Source: Oscillibacter sp. (GTDB lineage Bacteria; Bacillota; Clostridia; Oscillospirales; Oscillospiraceae). From it: a stretch of DNA of 61,651 nt. The DNA lies in the NCBI GenBank assembly GCA_022791875.1, contig JAAVZX010000069.1:1-61651 (forward strand), read 5' to 3'. The notes beneath the pieces are model-generated. The model was not told the origin of the DNA. It was given only the letters and a program-made list of their open reading frames with translations, and searched no databases. The position numbers were made by a program, and so were the translations under genes. Below, one piece after another: positions 1 to 8,149 of the stretch (position 1 is the stretch's first letter; each line of letters opens with the position of its first letter).

Positions 1-1552
1 GGCCCAGGGCGGAGAGGCGGCGCTTGTGGGTCAGCTCCGCCAGGGGGTTCGTCTGGTCCATGAACTGGCTCAGGGGGCTGGAACCGAAGAACTCCTTGAT
101 GGCCGCGGTGACGGGCCGGATGTTGATCAGGCTCTGGGGGGTGACGATGTCCATGTCCTGGATGGTCATGCGCTCTCGGATGACCCGCTCCATGCGGGAG
201 AAGCCGATGCGGAACTGGTTTTGCAGCAGCTCGCCCACGCAGCGGAGGCGGCGGTTCCCCAGGTGGTCGATGTCGTCCTTGACGGAGATGCCCCGGGCCA
301 GGCCGTTCATATAGTTAATAGAGGTAAGAATGTCGTCGACGATGATGTGCTTGGGGACCAGCTGGTCCTTGTGGAGGCGGATCTGCTCGATGAGGTCCTC
401 GCCGCTGTACTGCTCCAGGAGGCTCTGGAGGACGTCGAAGCGAACCCGCTCCTTGATGCCGCAGGCTTCCAGGGGATCGAAGTCCACGTACACGTCCATG
501 TCGCACATGCCGTTGGAGGTGATCCGCAGGGGCTCGCCGTCCACGTCCACGGTGACGTCGCTGACGCCCACGGCGTCCAGGCGCTGGGCGTCCTCCTTGG
601 TGAGAAGAGCCCCGGCCTCGAAGAGAACCTCGCCGGTGGCGGGGTCCACGGCGGGCTCCAGGAGCTTCCGCCCCGCGGCCCGCTGCCAGAGGGAGAGCTT
701 TTTGTTGAATTTATAGCGGCCCACGACGGACAGATCGTAGCGCCGGGGATCGAAGAAGAGGTTGTTCACCAGGGTTTCCGCGGCCTCCACGGTGGGGGGC
801 TCGCCGGGCCGGAGGCGGCGGTAGATCTCCAGCATGGCCTCCTCATAGGACTTGCAGGGGTCCTTGGCCAGGGTGGACATGATGCGGGGGTCGCCGCCGA
901 AGCGGTCCTGGATGCCCTGGTCGGTTTTCAGGTCCTCGTAGCCCTGCTCGTGGCCCAGGGCGCGGATGAGGCAGGTGACGGGAATCTTGCGGTTCTTGTC
1001 GATGCGGACCCAGAAGAGCTCCTTGTCGTCCGTCTCGTATTCCAGCCACGCGCCCCGCTGGGGAATGACCTGGGAGGAGAGGATGGGGAGGTCGGTCTTG
1101 ATGTCCACGTCCAGGCCGTAGTAGACGCCGGGGGAGCGGACGATCTGGGAGACGACGACGCGCTCCGCGCCGTTGATGACGAAGGTGCCGGAGTGGGTCA
1201 TGAGGGGGAAGTCGCCCATGAAGATCTCCTGCTCCTTGATCTCCTCGGACTCCTTGTTGCGCAGGCGGACCTTGACCTTGAGGGGGGCGGCGTAGGTGGC
1301 GTCCCTGGCCTTGCACTCCTCCACGTCGTACTTGGGCTTCTCGTCCATTTTGTAGTCGATGAAGGTCAGCTCCAGGTTGCCCTGGTAGTCGGAGATAGCG
1401 CCCACGTCGGCGAACACCTCCCGCAGGCCGGTGTCCAGGAACTCCTGGTAGGAGGTCTTTTGGATCTCCAGCAGGTTCGGCATGGGGACGACTTCCTCAT
1501 ACCGTGCGAAGTTCTTCCGAAGGGTCTTTCCGTAATACTTGTCTTTGGCCAT
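1..1552 (-). CDS. rpoB: DNA-directed RNA polymerase subunit beta, N-terminal part (runs off the window)
   Basis: This is the catalytic beta subunit of RNA polymerase. About 517 residues are present and the gene continues past base 1. The product begins [10 protein letters not shown] and shows typical beta protrusion and lobe features such as [20 protein letters not shown] and [13 protein letters not shown]. The start at 1552 was chosen for the family-typical N-terminus and an AAAGGTG Shine-Dalgarno sequence just upstream. The frame stays open for 66 further codons, back to an ATG at 1750, but that stretch does not look like beta and would be almost leaderless, so the longer form is rejected. 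A terminator and a separate promoter precede the gene, so it is not simply cotranscribed with an upstream rplL. Confidence 0.97.
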   Translation of the reverse strand, partial: MAKDKYYGKTLRKNFARYEEVVPMPNLLEIQKTSYQEFLDTGLREVFADVGAISDYQGNLELTFIDYKMDEKPKYDVEECKARDATYAAPLKVKVRLRNKESEEIKEQEIFMGDFPLMTHSGTFVINGAERVVVSQIVRSPGVYYGLDVDIKTDLPILSSQVIPQRGAWLEYETDDKELFWVRIDKNRKIPVTCLIRALGHEQGYEDLKTDQGIQDRFGGDPRIMSTLAKDPCKSYEEAMLEIYRRLRPGEPPTVEAAETLVNNLFFDPRRYDLSVVGRYKFNKKLSLWQRAAGRKLLEPAVDPATGEVLFEAGALLTKEDAQRLDAVGVSDVTVDVDGEPLRITSNGMCDMDVYVDFDPLEACGIKERVRFDVLQSLLEQYSGEDLIEQIRLHKDQLVPKHIIVDDILTSINYMNGLARGISVKDDIDHLGNRRLRCVGELLQNQFRIGFSRMERVIRERMTIQDMDIVTPQSLINIRPVTAAIKEFFGSSPLSQFMDQTNPLAELTHKRRLSALG

Positions 1553-1756
1553 CTTCACACTCACCTTTCTTCCGCCCGGGAGACCTCTGTCCAGGCCCCG
1601 GGGGCAAACTAGCCGTCCGCCCGGTGACGGGAGGACGAGCGGCACGCGCGGCGCTGTTGTTAAAAGTTCCTCTTCAAACGCTTGCAATTTCCTGGGAACT
1701 ATGCTACACTGTCTCCAGGATGAAACTGGAGCAGTTTCCTCTAATTCCATAGAAGT
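1553..1756 (-). promoter_or_regulatory. Long 5' leader of rpoB
   Basis: About 200 nt separate the predicted transcription start from the rpoB start codon. The leader contains a small hairpin (CTCCAG/CTGGAG) and a GC-rich second half. No known leader motif was recognised. Regulation through this leader is possible but only inferred. Confidence 0.4.
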
Positions 1757-1761
1757 AATTC

Positions 1762-1791
1762 AGTTTACCATATTTGCATACAACTTGTCAA
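1762..1791 (-). promoter_or_regulatory. Sigma-A-type promoter of rpoB
   Basis: On the minus strand the -35 is TTGACA (1786-1791) and the -10 is TAAACT (1762-1767), with an 18-bp spacer. It lies directly downstream of the terminator of the preceding gene, so rpoB has its own start of transcription. Confidence 0.75.
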
Positions 1792-1823
1792 GGCCCCAAA
1801 GGGGGCTTTTTTCTTTTTTCGCG

Positions 1824-1872
1824 AAAAAAAGCAGGCAGCCCAAAATTCCGCGGAGGAATTCGGGCTGTCTGC
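1824..1872 (-). terminator. Rho-independent terminator of the 93-residue protein gene
   Basis: A long stem (GCAGACAGCCC pairing with GGGCTGCCTGC, extended by GAATTCC/GGAATTTT) is followed by seven Ts on the minus strand. It separates the upstream small gene from the rpoB promoter. Confidence 0.85.
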
Positions 1873-1875
1873 GTT

Positions 1876-2157
1876 TCAAAGGGCGGAGATCAGGGCGACG
1901 GTCAGCCAGGCCAGCCCGATGCAGGCTGCGCCCAGGAGTGCGTAGAGCATGGGCCCGAGGGCCCGCCAGAGCCGCCCGGAGGGAGTGCGGGGCCCCGCCG
2001 CGTAAGCCCGCGCAACCCGCCGCGCCTCCTCCACCAGCTCATGGGAAGACACCCCCTGGCTGGCGGCGTCGTTGCGGACGATAAAAATAGCCTGCTCAAA
2101 GAAGCGCCGGTCCGGAGAGTCCACCACAACCACACGCCTTGAAATTCCTTTCACCAT
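1876..2157 (-). CDS. Small conserved membrane protein, 93 residues
   Basis: The function is unknown. The first 55 residues are soluble and charged (MVKGISRRVVVVDSPDRRFF), and one hydrophobic segment at about residues 70-93 forms the very C-terminus, so this is probably a tail-anchored membrane protein. The start is supported by GAGGAGG eight bases upstream. A TATAAT -10 (2209-2214, minus) lies about 50 bp upstream with a weak -35. Similar short proteins are, from memory, common near ribosomal or rpoB loci in Oscillospiraceae, but no role is known. It has its own terminator. Confidence 0.75.
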   Translation of the reverse strand: MVKGISRRVVVVDSPDRRFFEQAIFIVRNDAASQGVSSHELVEEARRVARAYAAGPRTPSGRLWRALGPMLYALLGAACIGLAWLTVALISAL

Positions 2158-2240
2158 CTGTCAAGCCTCCTCAAGTAGATGGAGGTAATTTTCCCACAGC
2201 GGGGGAAAATTATACCGGGAATAGAAAAAGTTTCCCGAAG

Positions 2241-2410
2241 GTGCCTGCCTACGGGGGGCCTCCGGCGGGCTCCTTTTCTCGAGAGAAAAGGAACCGAAAA
2301 GAGCTTTCATACCGCTCTATACCCTGGTGGGCGTTAAAGCCTGTCACACGGTAACGAAGCGTAAGCAAGTGTGGCCTTCCATTGACATGGAAGGCCACAC
2401 ACATTTTTAT
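2241..2410 (+). repeat. Dispersed repeat family A, copy 1
   Basis: Architecture of the family in order: head ACGGGGGGCCTCCGGCGG, a palindrome centred on CTCGAG (arms CCTTTTCT/AGAAAAGG), GAGCTTTCATACCGCTC, GCCTGTCACACGGTAACGAAGC, then a hairpin GTGTGGCCTTCCA/TGGAAGGCCACAC followed by ATTTTTATT. Other copies lie at 27471, 38541, 40978, 45068, 50038 and 54575. The last hairpin plus T-run looks like an intrinsic terminator. Confidence 0.85.
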
Positions 2411-2440
2411 TACTGTTTTATTACTGTTTGCAAAATACTC

Positions 2441-2515
2441 CGTAGGGGCGGACCTGCGTGTCCGCCCGTCCCCCGCGCCCGCTGCACCCCTGGGGATACT
2501 GCAATCCCCTGCTGG
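2441..2515 (+). repeat. Dispersed repeat family C, copy 1
   Basis: It begins CGTAGGGGCGGACC, forms a hairpin GGGCGGAC/GTCCGCCC, and ends with CCCCCGCG and a second small hairpin. Further copies lie near 2848, 8150, 38455, 41185, 42630, 44818 and 52625. Confidence 0.8.
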
Positions 2516-2524
2516 GATTTATTG

Positions 2525-2553
2525 TTGATTTGTGTCGGAAATTGTGATATGCT
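2525..2553 (+). promoter_or_regulatory. Promoter of the 27-residue peptide gene
   Basis: The -35 is TTGATT and the -10 is TATGCT with a 17-bp spacer. An extended TGn motif stands immediately before the -10. The distance to the start codon is about 44 bp. Confidence 0.6.
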
Positions 2554-2596
2554 GGCTTTGCTGCTGGGACCTCCAGAGTGGAGGGAGGTGAACGGC

Positions 2597-2680
2597 ATGG
2601 ATTGGGTATTACAGTTTATGTTCTCTGTTATTGCAGGAATCCTCGCGAACCAATTCTGCAAGTGGCTGGACGGGGAATGA
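2597..2680 (+). CDS. 27-residue hydrophobic membrane peptide
   Basis: The predicted peptide begins MDWVLQFMFSVIAGIL and ends in KWLDGE: one membrane span (about residues 3-19) and a short charged tail. The start is fixed by GGGAGGTG five bases upstream of the ATG. It is a self-contained unit with its own promoter 44 bp upstream and a strong terminator 28 bp downstream. The size, the single span and the tail resemble type I toxin-like or holin-like small peptides of Clostridia. No antisense RNA promoter was identified, so the toxin idea is inference only. Confidence 0.6.
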   Translation: MDWVLQFMFSVIAGILANQFCKWLDGE

Positions 2681-2708
2681 GACAGCAACAGAACCAGCCA
2701 ACATAGCG

Positions 2709-2746
2709 AAACACGCGGGAGCTGCAACTCCCGCGTGTTTCTTTTT
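2709..2746 (+). terminator. Terminator after the 27-residue peptide gene
   Basis: A perfect 13-bp stem (AAACACGCGGGAG/CTCCCGCGTGTTT) with a six-base loop is followed by CTTTTT. Confidence 0.9.
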
Positions 2747-2847
2747 GGTGAACGTTGAACGGATTGGGTCATCAGTTCTCTTACACATTACCCCACATAG
2801 AGGCAAATGTCAAGATAATTTTAGAATTTTTTCAGCGGCTCAATTCC

Positions 2848-2883
2848 CACGCCAGGGCGGGCCCAGAGGCCCGCCCCTACGCC
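2848..2883 (-). repeat. Partial family C repeat
   Basis: A short hairpin (GGGCGGGCC/GGCCCGCCC) with the GTAGGGG head reads on the minus strand. It overlaps the stop codon of the 54-residue gene, whose TAG is the TAG of TAGGGGCGGG. Confidence 0.6.
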
Positions 2884-3041
2884 TCCCCCCTGCTGATATA
2901 CAATTCCTCCACGTCCTCCAGCGCCTTTTTAAGGGTCTCCCGCGCCATTCCGTAGTTCTGCTCATCTATCTCCGTAATCGCCGTATCCGCGGAGCCGTAC
3001 ACGATTGCATACATCTTTTCCAAAATCTCATAGTCAGTCAT
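2877..3041 (-). CDS. Small acidic protein of unknown function, 54 residues
   Basis: The predicted product starts MTDYEILEKMYAIVY and is mostly helical and acidic, with ELYISRGEA at the C-terminus. AAAGGAGG lies nine bases before the ATG, and a consensus promoter lies upstream. It is divergent from a ribbon-helix-helix gene, and the shared region carries inverted repeats, so the two may be co-regulated. The family was not recognised. The stop codon is provided by the head of a family C repeat, so the original C-terminus may have been different. Confidence 0.6.
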   Translation of the reverse strand: MTDYEILEKMYAIVYGSADTAITEIDEQNYGMARETLKKALEDVEELYISRGEA

Positions 3042-3064
3042 TATAATTACCTCCTTTTGGTAAG

Positions 3065-3119
3065 AATATATACTACTTAGTACGAATTGTCAAGAACGAT
3101 TCTTGAAAGATGGTATGAT
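3065..3119. promoter_or_regulatory. Divergent promoter region with two inverted repeats
   Basis: The minus-strand promoter is TTGACA (3088-3093), a 17-bp spacer and TATATT (3065-3070). Its spacer contains TACTA-CT-TAGTA (3071-3082). A second inverted repeat, TCAAGAA-CGA-TTCTTGA (3090-3106), covers its -35 and lies just upstream of a plus-strand -10 TATGAT (3114-3119). Both repeats are plausible operators for the adjacent ribbon-helix-helix protein. Confidence 0.55.
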
Positions 3120-3136
3120 ATGCGCGAGGTGATTCC

Positions 3137-3292
3137 ATGGACCAAAAGCCCTTAAAAATCAAGCTCTCCGTATCTCTGGACGAGGACGTAGTCGAAAAGC
3201 TCCGCCCCCTGGCCCAGGAAGACGACCGAACCCTTTCCTCCTATATCAACCTGGTCCTCCGTAAGCACCTGCGAAACCTGGAAAAGACCTGA
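3137..3292 (+). CDS. Ribbon-helix-helix (CopG/Arc-type) protein, 51 residues
   Basis: This is a small DNA-binding protein of the antitoxin or repressor type. LKIKLSVSLDEDVVEKL forms the expected beta strand and first helix, and DRTLSSYINLVLRKHL the second helix. Such proteins dimerise and bind palindromes with the paired beta strands. The ATG follows GAGGT with normal spacing. An inverted repeat immediately upstream suggests autoregulation. It faces the 54-residue gene, which could be its partner, although no toxin domain was recognised there. Confidence 0.75.
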   Translation: MDQKPLKIKLSVSLDEDVVEKLRPLAQEDDRTLSSYINLVLRKHLRNLEKT

Positions 3293-3296
3293 CCTG

Positions 3297-3328
3297 CCCC
3301 CTCCCCCCACGGGAGGGGGAATTTTTTT
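3297..3328 (+). terminator. Terminator of the ribbon-helix-helix gene
   Basis: A GC-rich stem CCCCCTCCC/GGGAGGGGG is followed by AATTTTTTT. Confidence 0.85.
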
Positions 3329-3360
3329 GTAAAGGATCTGAAAATCCCACCAGATTGCTC

Positions 3361-3389
3361 TTGCTGAAATAGAACAGAAATAGTATAAT
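3361..3389 (+). promoter_or_regulatory. Promoter of the MoxR/VWA/SWIM operon
   Basis: The -35 is TTGCTG, the spacer is 17 bp and the -10 is a perfect TATAAT. It is the only clear promoter seen ahead of the six-gene set. Confidence 0.7.
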
Positions 3390-3422
3390 CATTCTGAGTA
3401 TGTGCAAAAGGAGCGCTGACTT

Positions 3423-4541
3423 ATGGAACAGGTAAAAAGCATCCGCCCCCAGGCGGAGGTCCGTTACAAGGAAGAGCTGGACGCCCTCGCCGCCGACGAC
3501 GGCGATAACCGCAAACCCCTGGGCTGGAAGCTCAGCCCCCGCGCCGTCCGGGATTTCATCTTAGGACGCCCCACCCCCCTGGAGTACCAGGGCAAAGAGG
3601 TCCATATCACGAAAAAATACTTGGGCAACGACGCCCTGGTAGAGCGCTGCATCATCACCCTCACCGGCTCCCGGGGCCTCATGCTGGTAGGCGAGCCCGG
3701 CACCGCCAAGACGCTGCTCTCCGAGCTCCTCTCCGCGGCCATCAGCGGCGTCAGCACCAACACCATCCAGGGCACCGCCGGCACCACGGAGGACATGATC
3801 AAGTACAGCTGGAACTACGCCCTCCTCCTGGCCCAGGGCCCCACCCGCCAGGCGCTGGTGCCCTCGCCCCTGTACGTGGGCATGGAGCAGGGCATTCTCA
3901 CCCGCTTCGAGGAAATCACCCGCTCCCCGGCGGAGATTCAGGACAGCCTCATCAGCGTCATGAGCGACAAGGTGCTGAACGTCCCCGAGCTGGGAGAGGA
4001 CGGCCTGCTGCTGGCCCGCCCCGGCTTCAACGTCATCGGCACCGCCAACACCCGGGACAAGGGCGTCAACGAGATGAGCAGCGCCCTGAAGCGCCGCTTC
4101 AACTTCGAGACAGTCCGCCCCGTGGGGGACGTGAAGCTGGAGAAGGCCATCATTCTCCGGGAGGCGTCGGCCATGGCGAAGAACGCGGGGGTGGACATGC
4201 CCCCCGACGAGGGCGCGGCGGAACTCCTGGCGGCTACGTTCCACGAGCTCCGGGAGGGCGTCAGCGCCTCCGGGCACCGCCTGGAGAAGCCCAACGCCGT
4301 CATGAGCACGGCAGAGGCCGTGTCCGTCTACTACCAGACCATGATGGGGGCCTACTACTACGGCAAGGGCACGATGGATCTGCGCTCCATGGCGGCGAAC
4401 CTGGTAGGCGCCCTGGGCCAGGAGCCGGGCGAAGACCTGGAAAAACTGCGGGGCTATTTCTCGACGGTAGTGCGTGACCGTGCGGAGGAGGTGGGGGGCC
4501 TTTGGAAGGACTATTACAAGGCCCGCACGGCGCTGAAATGA
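3423..4541 (+). CDS. MoxR-type AAA+ ATPase (YehL-like), 372 residues
   Basis: This is an ATPase of the MoxR/AAA_5 kind, thought to remodel partner proteins together with a VWA protein. Visible motifs are Walker A GEPGTAKT (residues 90-97), a Walker B-like ILTRFEEI (158-165), sensor 1 GTANTRDKG (206-214) and an arginine-finger region ALKRRFNFE (221-229). The start has AAAAGGAG upstream. It is the first gene of an operon; its stop codon overlaps the next start in an ATGA arrangement. The gene set corresponds to E. coli yehL, yehM, yehP, yehQ and yehI, whose function is unsettled. Confidence 0.88.
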   Translation: MEQVKSIRPQAEVRYKEELDALAADDGDNRKPLGWKLSPRAVRDFILGRPTPLEYQGKEVHITKKYLGNDALVERCIITLTGSRGLMLVGEPGTAKTLLSELLSAAISGVSTNTIQGTAGTTEDMIKYSWNYALLLAQGPTRQALVPSPLYVGMEQGILTRFEEITRSPAEIQDSLISVMSDKVLNVPELGEDGLLLARPGFNVIGTANTRDKGVNEMSSALKRRFNFETVRPVGDVKLEKAIILREASAMAKNAGVDMPPDEGAAELLAATFHELREGVSASGHRLEKPNAVMSTAEAVSVYYQTMMGAYYYGKGTMDLRSMAANLVGALGQEPGEDLEKLRGYFSTVVRDRAEEVGGLWKDYYKARTALK

Positions 4542-6883
4542 CCCCGCCGCCCTTCGACCTCTCCGCGCCCTGCCTGTACTTCCCCGTCCGGCACCACAGC
4601 CCCGCCTGCGCCTATCACCTGGAGCGGGCCATGGAGGCGTACCGCCCCCAGTGCGTCCTGGTAGAGGGTCCGGAGAACGCGAATCATCTTCTGCACCTTC
4701 TCTCCCACCCGGACGCCAAGACCCCCCTGGCCTTTTACTATGCCCTCCGGGACAAGACGGGCCTCCTGGGGGACAAGGACGATCTCTATAAATGCTACTA
4801 TCCGTTTCTGGCCTGTTCCCCGGAACTGACTGCCCTGCAATGGGCGGCGAAGGCCGGGGCGGAGGCTCGCTTCATCGATCTTTCCTACGGTCAGATCCTG
4901 CTGGCCTCCGGAAAGGATCGGGGCCTCCGCCGTCCGGGCGCGCGCCAGTCCTACCAGGACGAGGGCTATTTCAGCCACGGCGAATTTTGCCGCAGGCTCT
5001 GCGAGAAAACGGGCCTGCGCAGCTTTGACGAGTTCTGGGAGAAGTATTTCGAGGTCAACGGCCTCTCCATGGACACCCCCGAATTTGTCCGCCAGATGCA
5101 CACATATTGTATGCTCACCCGCGAGAACACGCCCCCCCAGGAGATGGAGGAAGACGGCTGCTTAGCCCGCGAGGCCCACATGGCCCAGGCGATTGCCGCC
5201 GCCTGCACGCAACACGAGCGGGTCCTGGTGGTCACCGGCGGCTTCCACACCTGGGGCCTCCTGCATCCCACCCAGGTTACGCCCCCGAAAGACACCTTCC
5301 CCGACGGCGCGGAGCAGGTCTACCCCATGATCTACACCATGGAGGCCGCGGACGCCCTCAGCGGCTACGCCAGCGGGATGCCCGCCCCCGGCTTCTACCA
5401 CCGCGTCTGGGAGCATCTTCACGAGGAAGACGCCGCCCCCGCCGACGCCTACGCCTCCGCCGTTCTGGACTTCACCGCCTCCACGGGCCGCCGCCTGCGC
5501 CACAAGGGGGAAGCCCTGTCCGTCGCCGACGAGACCTGCGCTATGGACATGGCCCGGGGCCTGGCCTGGCTCCGGGGCAAGGAGCAGCCAGGTCTGTACG
5601 AGCTCCGCGACGGCGTTCTGACGGCCTTCGTCAAGGGCGAAGTGACCGCCGCCGCCTGTTCCCCCCTGGAAGTCCTGTCACGCCTCACCACGGGAACCCA
5701 GGTCGGCGTCCTCCCCGACGACGCCCTGGTTCCCCCCATCGTGACCGACTTCCAGGAGCAATGCGCCCGCCTGAACCTCCGCCTCGCCAGCACCCAGAAG
5801 CAGCAGACGGCCCTCAACATTTTTTCCTCCCCCAAGCACCGCGAAACCAGCCGTTTCCTCCACCGCACCGTCTTCCTGGATCTGGGCTTCGCCTGGTTAG
5901 AGAAAGGCCCCGACCTGGCCAGCGGCCGCAATCTGAGCCTCATCCGTGAAACCTGGTCCTGGCGCTGGACGGGGAACGTCATGGCCCAGTTAGTGGACCA
6001 ATCCGTCTCCGGCGGCACGGTAGAGGAAGCCTGCGCCCTCCTTCTGGACAGGCAGATGGCCCAGACAGCCCTCTCCGGCGAGGGCGCGAAGCTGCTGGTC
6101 CAGGGCTTTCTCATGGGCCTGGAGGACCGCACGGGCAGCTTCCACACCCGCCTCCGGGACCTGGTAGCCGCCGACGGCGATTTCTTCTCCCTCTCCCACG
6201 CCTGCGCCCACCTCAGCACCCTCCTGGAGATGCGCCGCCTCTACCGCCAGCCCGACAGCTACGACTACACCGGCCTCCTGGATCAATGCTTCGGCAAGGT
6301 CCTGGTGCTCTTACCTTCCATCGCCGCCATCAAGGACGCCCAGCTGGACGACTGCATCTCCCTAATCGCCCGCCTCTACCAGCTCACGGGCCAGCCCCCC
6401 TTCGACGCCCGCCGCGCCTCTCTTCTCTCGGCCCTGGAGGCCCTTCTCACGGACCCGGACCTCCACCCCGGCCTCCACGGCGGCGTCCTGGGCCTCCTCT
6501 ACGGCGCGGACCCCCAATGGCTCACGGAGATCGAAAAAGCCTGCGGCGGCTACCTCCGGGGCACCCGCGAAAAGATGCTCCAATCCGCCTCCTTCCTCCG
6601 CGGCCTCTTCTCCACCGCCCGTGATCTCCTCCTGGTCAGCCAGCAATTCCTCCCCAGCCTCGACTGCCTCTTCTCCCGCCTGGAGGACCCCGACTTCCTC
6701 GCCCTCCTCCCCGAACTCCGCCTCGCCTTCCGCTACTTCACCCCCATGGAAGCCGCCCGCATCGCCCGCCGCGCCGCCGCCCTCCACGGCGTCACCCCCG
6801 CCGAACTCCGCCGGCCCGCTGCACCGCCCGGGATGTACGCCTACGGTGAGGCTTTGGACGCTTGGGCGGTGGAACGGCTGTAG
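4538..6883 (+). CDS. DUF5682 family protein (YehM-like), 781 residues
   Basis: The protein is large and soluble. The N-terminal signature FPVRHHSPAC (about residues 15-24), followed by VLVEGPENANHL, is typical of this family, which also contains conserved histidine and acidic motifs such as VVTGGFHTWGL. No catalytic activity is established. The start ATG at 4538 overlaps the ATPase stop; an in-frame ATG at 4502 lies inside the ATPase gene and was rejected. Its fixed place between MoxR ATPase and VWA genes suggests a physical partner or substrate of that pair. The second half is leucine- and arginine-rich with no recognisable domain. Confidence 0.82.
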   Translation: MTPPPFDLSAPCLYFPVRHHSPACAYHLERAMEAYRPQCVLVEGPENANHLLHLLSHPDAKTPLAFYYALRDKTGLLGDKDDLYKCYYPFLACSPELTALQWAAKAGAEARFIDLSYGQILLASGKDRGLRRPGARQSYQDEGYFSHGEFCRRLCEKTGLRSFDEFWEKYFEVNGLSMDTPEFVRQMHTYCMLTRENTPPQEMEEDGCLAREAHMAQAIAAACTQHERVLVVTGGFHTWGLLHPTQVTPPKDTFPDGAEQVYPMIYTMEAADALSGYASGMPAPGFYHRVWEHLHEEDAAPADAYASAVLDFTASTGRRLRHKGEALSVADETCAMDMARGLAWLRGKEQPGLYELRDGVLTAFVKGEVTAAACSPLEVLSRLTTGTQVGVLPDDALVPPIVTDFQEQCARLNLRLASTQKQQTALNIFSSPKHRETSRFLHRTVFLDLGFAWLEKGPDLASGRNLSLIRETWSWRWTGNVMAQLVDQSVSGGTVEEACALLLDRQMAQTALSGEGAKLLVQGFLMGLEDRTGSFHTRLRDLVAADGDFFSLSHACAHLSTLLEMRRLYRQPDSYDYTGLLDQCFGKVLVLLPSIAAIKDAQLDDCISLIARLYQLTGQPPFDARRASLLSALEALLTDPDLHPGLHGGVLGLLYGADPQWLTEIEKACGGYLRGTREKMLQSASFLRGLFSTARDLLLVSQQFLPSLDCLFSRLEDPDFLALLPELRLAFRYFTPMEAARIARRAAALHGVTPAELRRPAAPPGMYAYGEALDAWAVERL

Positions 6884-6889
6884 GTGCCT

Positions 6890-6988
6890 GCGCTGGGGCT
6901 CTGCCCCAGACCCCGCTAGAGGGCTCTGCCCTCTGGACTCCTGCCAGGGGGAACATTTCCCCCTGGACTCCTCCATACTGGTCTTTTA
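6890..6988 (+). repeat. Family B-like hairpin string inside the operon
   Basis: Three consecutive hairpins are present: CTGGGGC/GCCCCAG, AGAGGGC/GCCCTCT and CCAGGGGG/CCCCCTGG, each separated by GACTCC-type linkers. It matches the family B plan with different stem sequences and separates the DUF5682 and VWA genes without a T-run strong enough to suggest full termination. Confidence 0.65.
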
Positions 6989-7003
6989 GGAGAGTTGTTG
7001 CTT

Positions 7004-8128
7004 ATGAGTAGTTCCAGCATTTCAGAGGGCACGGTGCTTAATCGGTGGCGGTTGGTGCTCGGGTCGCCTGCGGAATCTGCTATGCCTTTGCAAGGGGGCT
7101 TAGCTATGCAGATGGACCAGGCTTTGGATTTTCTGTACCGGCGTGAGGCTGGGCAGGACGAGCACCAGGACACCGGCGGCACCGGCGAGAGCCAGCTCAC
7201 CATCCCCGAATGGCTCCACCGCGTCCGCACCCTCTTTCCCCAGCAGACCGTCCAGGTCCTGGAGCGCCACGCCCTGGACCGCTACCAGCTCACCGAGCTG
7301 CTCACGGACCCCGAAATCCTGGAGCGCATGGAACCCAACCAGGCCCTCCTGGAAACCATTCTCAGCCTCCGCCCCCAGATGACCGGACCCGTTCTGGCCG
7401 TCGCGCGGCGCATCGCCGCCAAGGTGGCGGAGGAATTGACCCGCAAGATGGAGATGGATATCAAGCGATCCCTCTTAGGCCGTCTCCGCCGGGACATCAG
7501 CAGTCCCGTCCCCTCCATGCGCAACCTGGACATGCAGAAGACCATCCGCCGCAACCTGAAGCACTACGACCCGGAGCACCAACGCCTGGTTCTGGAAAAG
7601 GTGTACTTCAGCGGCCGGGTGAAGCGCTTCAACAACTGGCGCATTGTCATGGCGGTAGACGAAAGCGGCTCCATGGCCGACGCGGTGATTCACAGCGCCA
7701 TCATGGCAGGCATTTTTTCCAGAATGCCCATGGTAGACATAAAACTGGTCATTTTCGACACACAGGTTGTCGACCTCAGCGACCGCGCCTCGGACCCGGT
7801 AGAAACGCTGATGAGCGTCCAACTGGGCGGCGGCACGAACATCGCAGGCGCGATGGACTACTGCCAATCCCTGATCGTAAATCCCCACCGCACGATTATG
7901 ATCCTGGTTTCCGACCTCTGCGAGGGCGGACCCATTGCGAACCTCTACAAGGTCTGCAACGACATCCTCGAAAGCGGCGCGAAACTGGTAGCCCTGACGG
8001 CCCTGGACCGCAACGCGAACCCGATGTACAACCGCACCGTAGCCGCCGCCCTCGCCGGTATGGGCGCCTTCGTAGGCGCACTGACCCCGGAACAACTGGG
8101 AGACTACATCGGCCAAATGATGCAATAA
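7004..8128 (+). CDS. VWA domain (CoxE/YehP-like) protein, 374 residues
   Basis: The C-terminal half is a von Willebrand A domain with an intact metal-binding MIDAS: DESGS (about residues 219-223), GGGTNIAGAM and LVSDLCEGG. The N-terminal half is helical and charged. In MoxR systems the VWA protein is the regular partner of the ATPase and is thought to recruit substrates. The ATG at 7004 follows TTTTAGGAGA at suitable spacing; a TTG at 6995 is too close to that site. About 120 bp of hairpin repeat separate it from the DUF5682 gene, and another repeat follows. Confidence 0.87.
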   Translation: MSSSSISEGTVLNRWRLVLGSPAESAMPLQGGLAMQMDQALDFLYRREAGQDEHQDTGGTGESQLTIPEWLHRVRTLFPQQTVQVLERHALDRYQLTELLTDPEILERMEPNQALLETILSLRPQMTGPVLAVARRIAAKVAEELTRKMEMDIKRSLLGRLRRDISSPVPSMRNLDMQKTIRRNLKHYDPEHQRLVLEKVYFSGRVKRFNNWRIVMAVDESGSMADAVIHSAIMAGIFSRMPMVDIKLVIFDTQVVDLSDRASDPVETLMSVQLGGGTNIAGAMDYCQSLIVNPHRTIMILVSDLCEGGPIANLYKVCNDILESGAKLVALTALDRNANPMYNRTVAAALAGMGAFVGALTPEQLGDYIGQMMQ

Positions 8129-8149
8129 TTGCCATGCTTCACACAAAAA

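Noticed and set aside
26-1612. A 528-codon open frame on the plus strand
   Set aside because: It is antisense to rpoB, whose minus-strand protein matches the family. The long frame is a by-product of GC-rich codon use and the encoded sequence is low-complexity and unrelated to any family.
1553-1750. 66-residue N-terminal extension of RpoB
   Set aside because: Although in frame, it lacks a ribosome site, does not look like beta, and the standard start has both a ribosome site and the conserved N-terminus.
1791-1813. Plus-strand terminator-like hairpin GCCCC-AAA-GGGGGC then Ts
   Set aside because: No plus-strand gene ends here; it overlaps the upstream side of the rpoB promoter and is likely a chance or structural feature.
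2327-2680. A 117-codon version of the 27-residue peptide gene
   Set aside because: The extra N-terminus translates family A and C repeats and lies upstream of the promoter found at 2525; the strong ribosome site supports the start at 2597.
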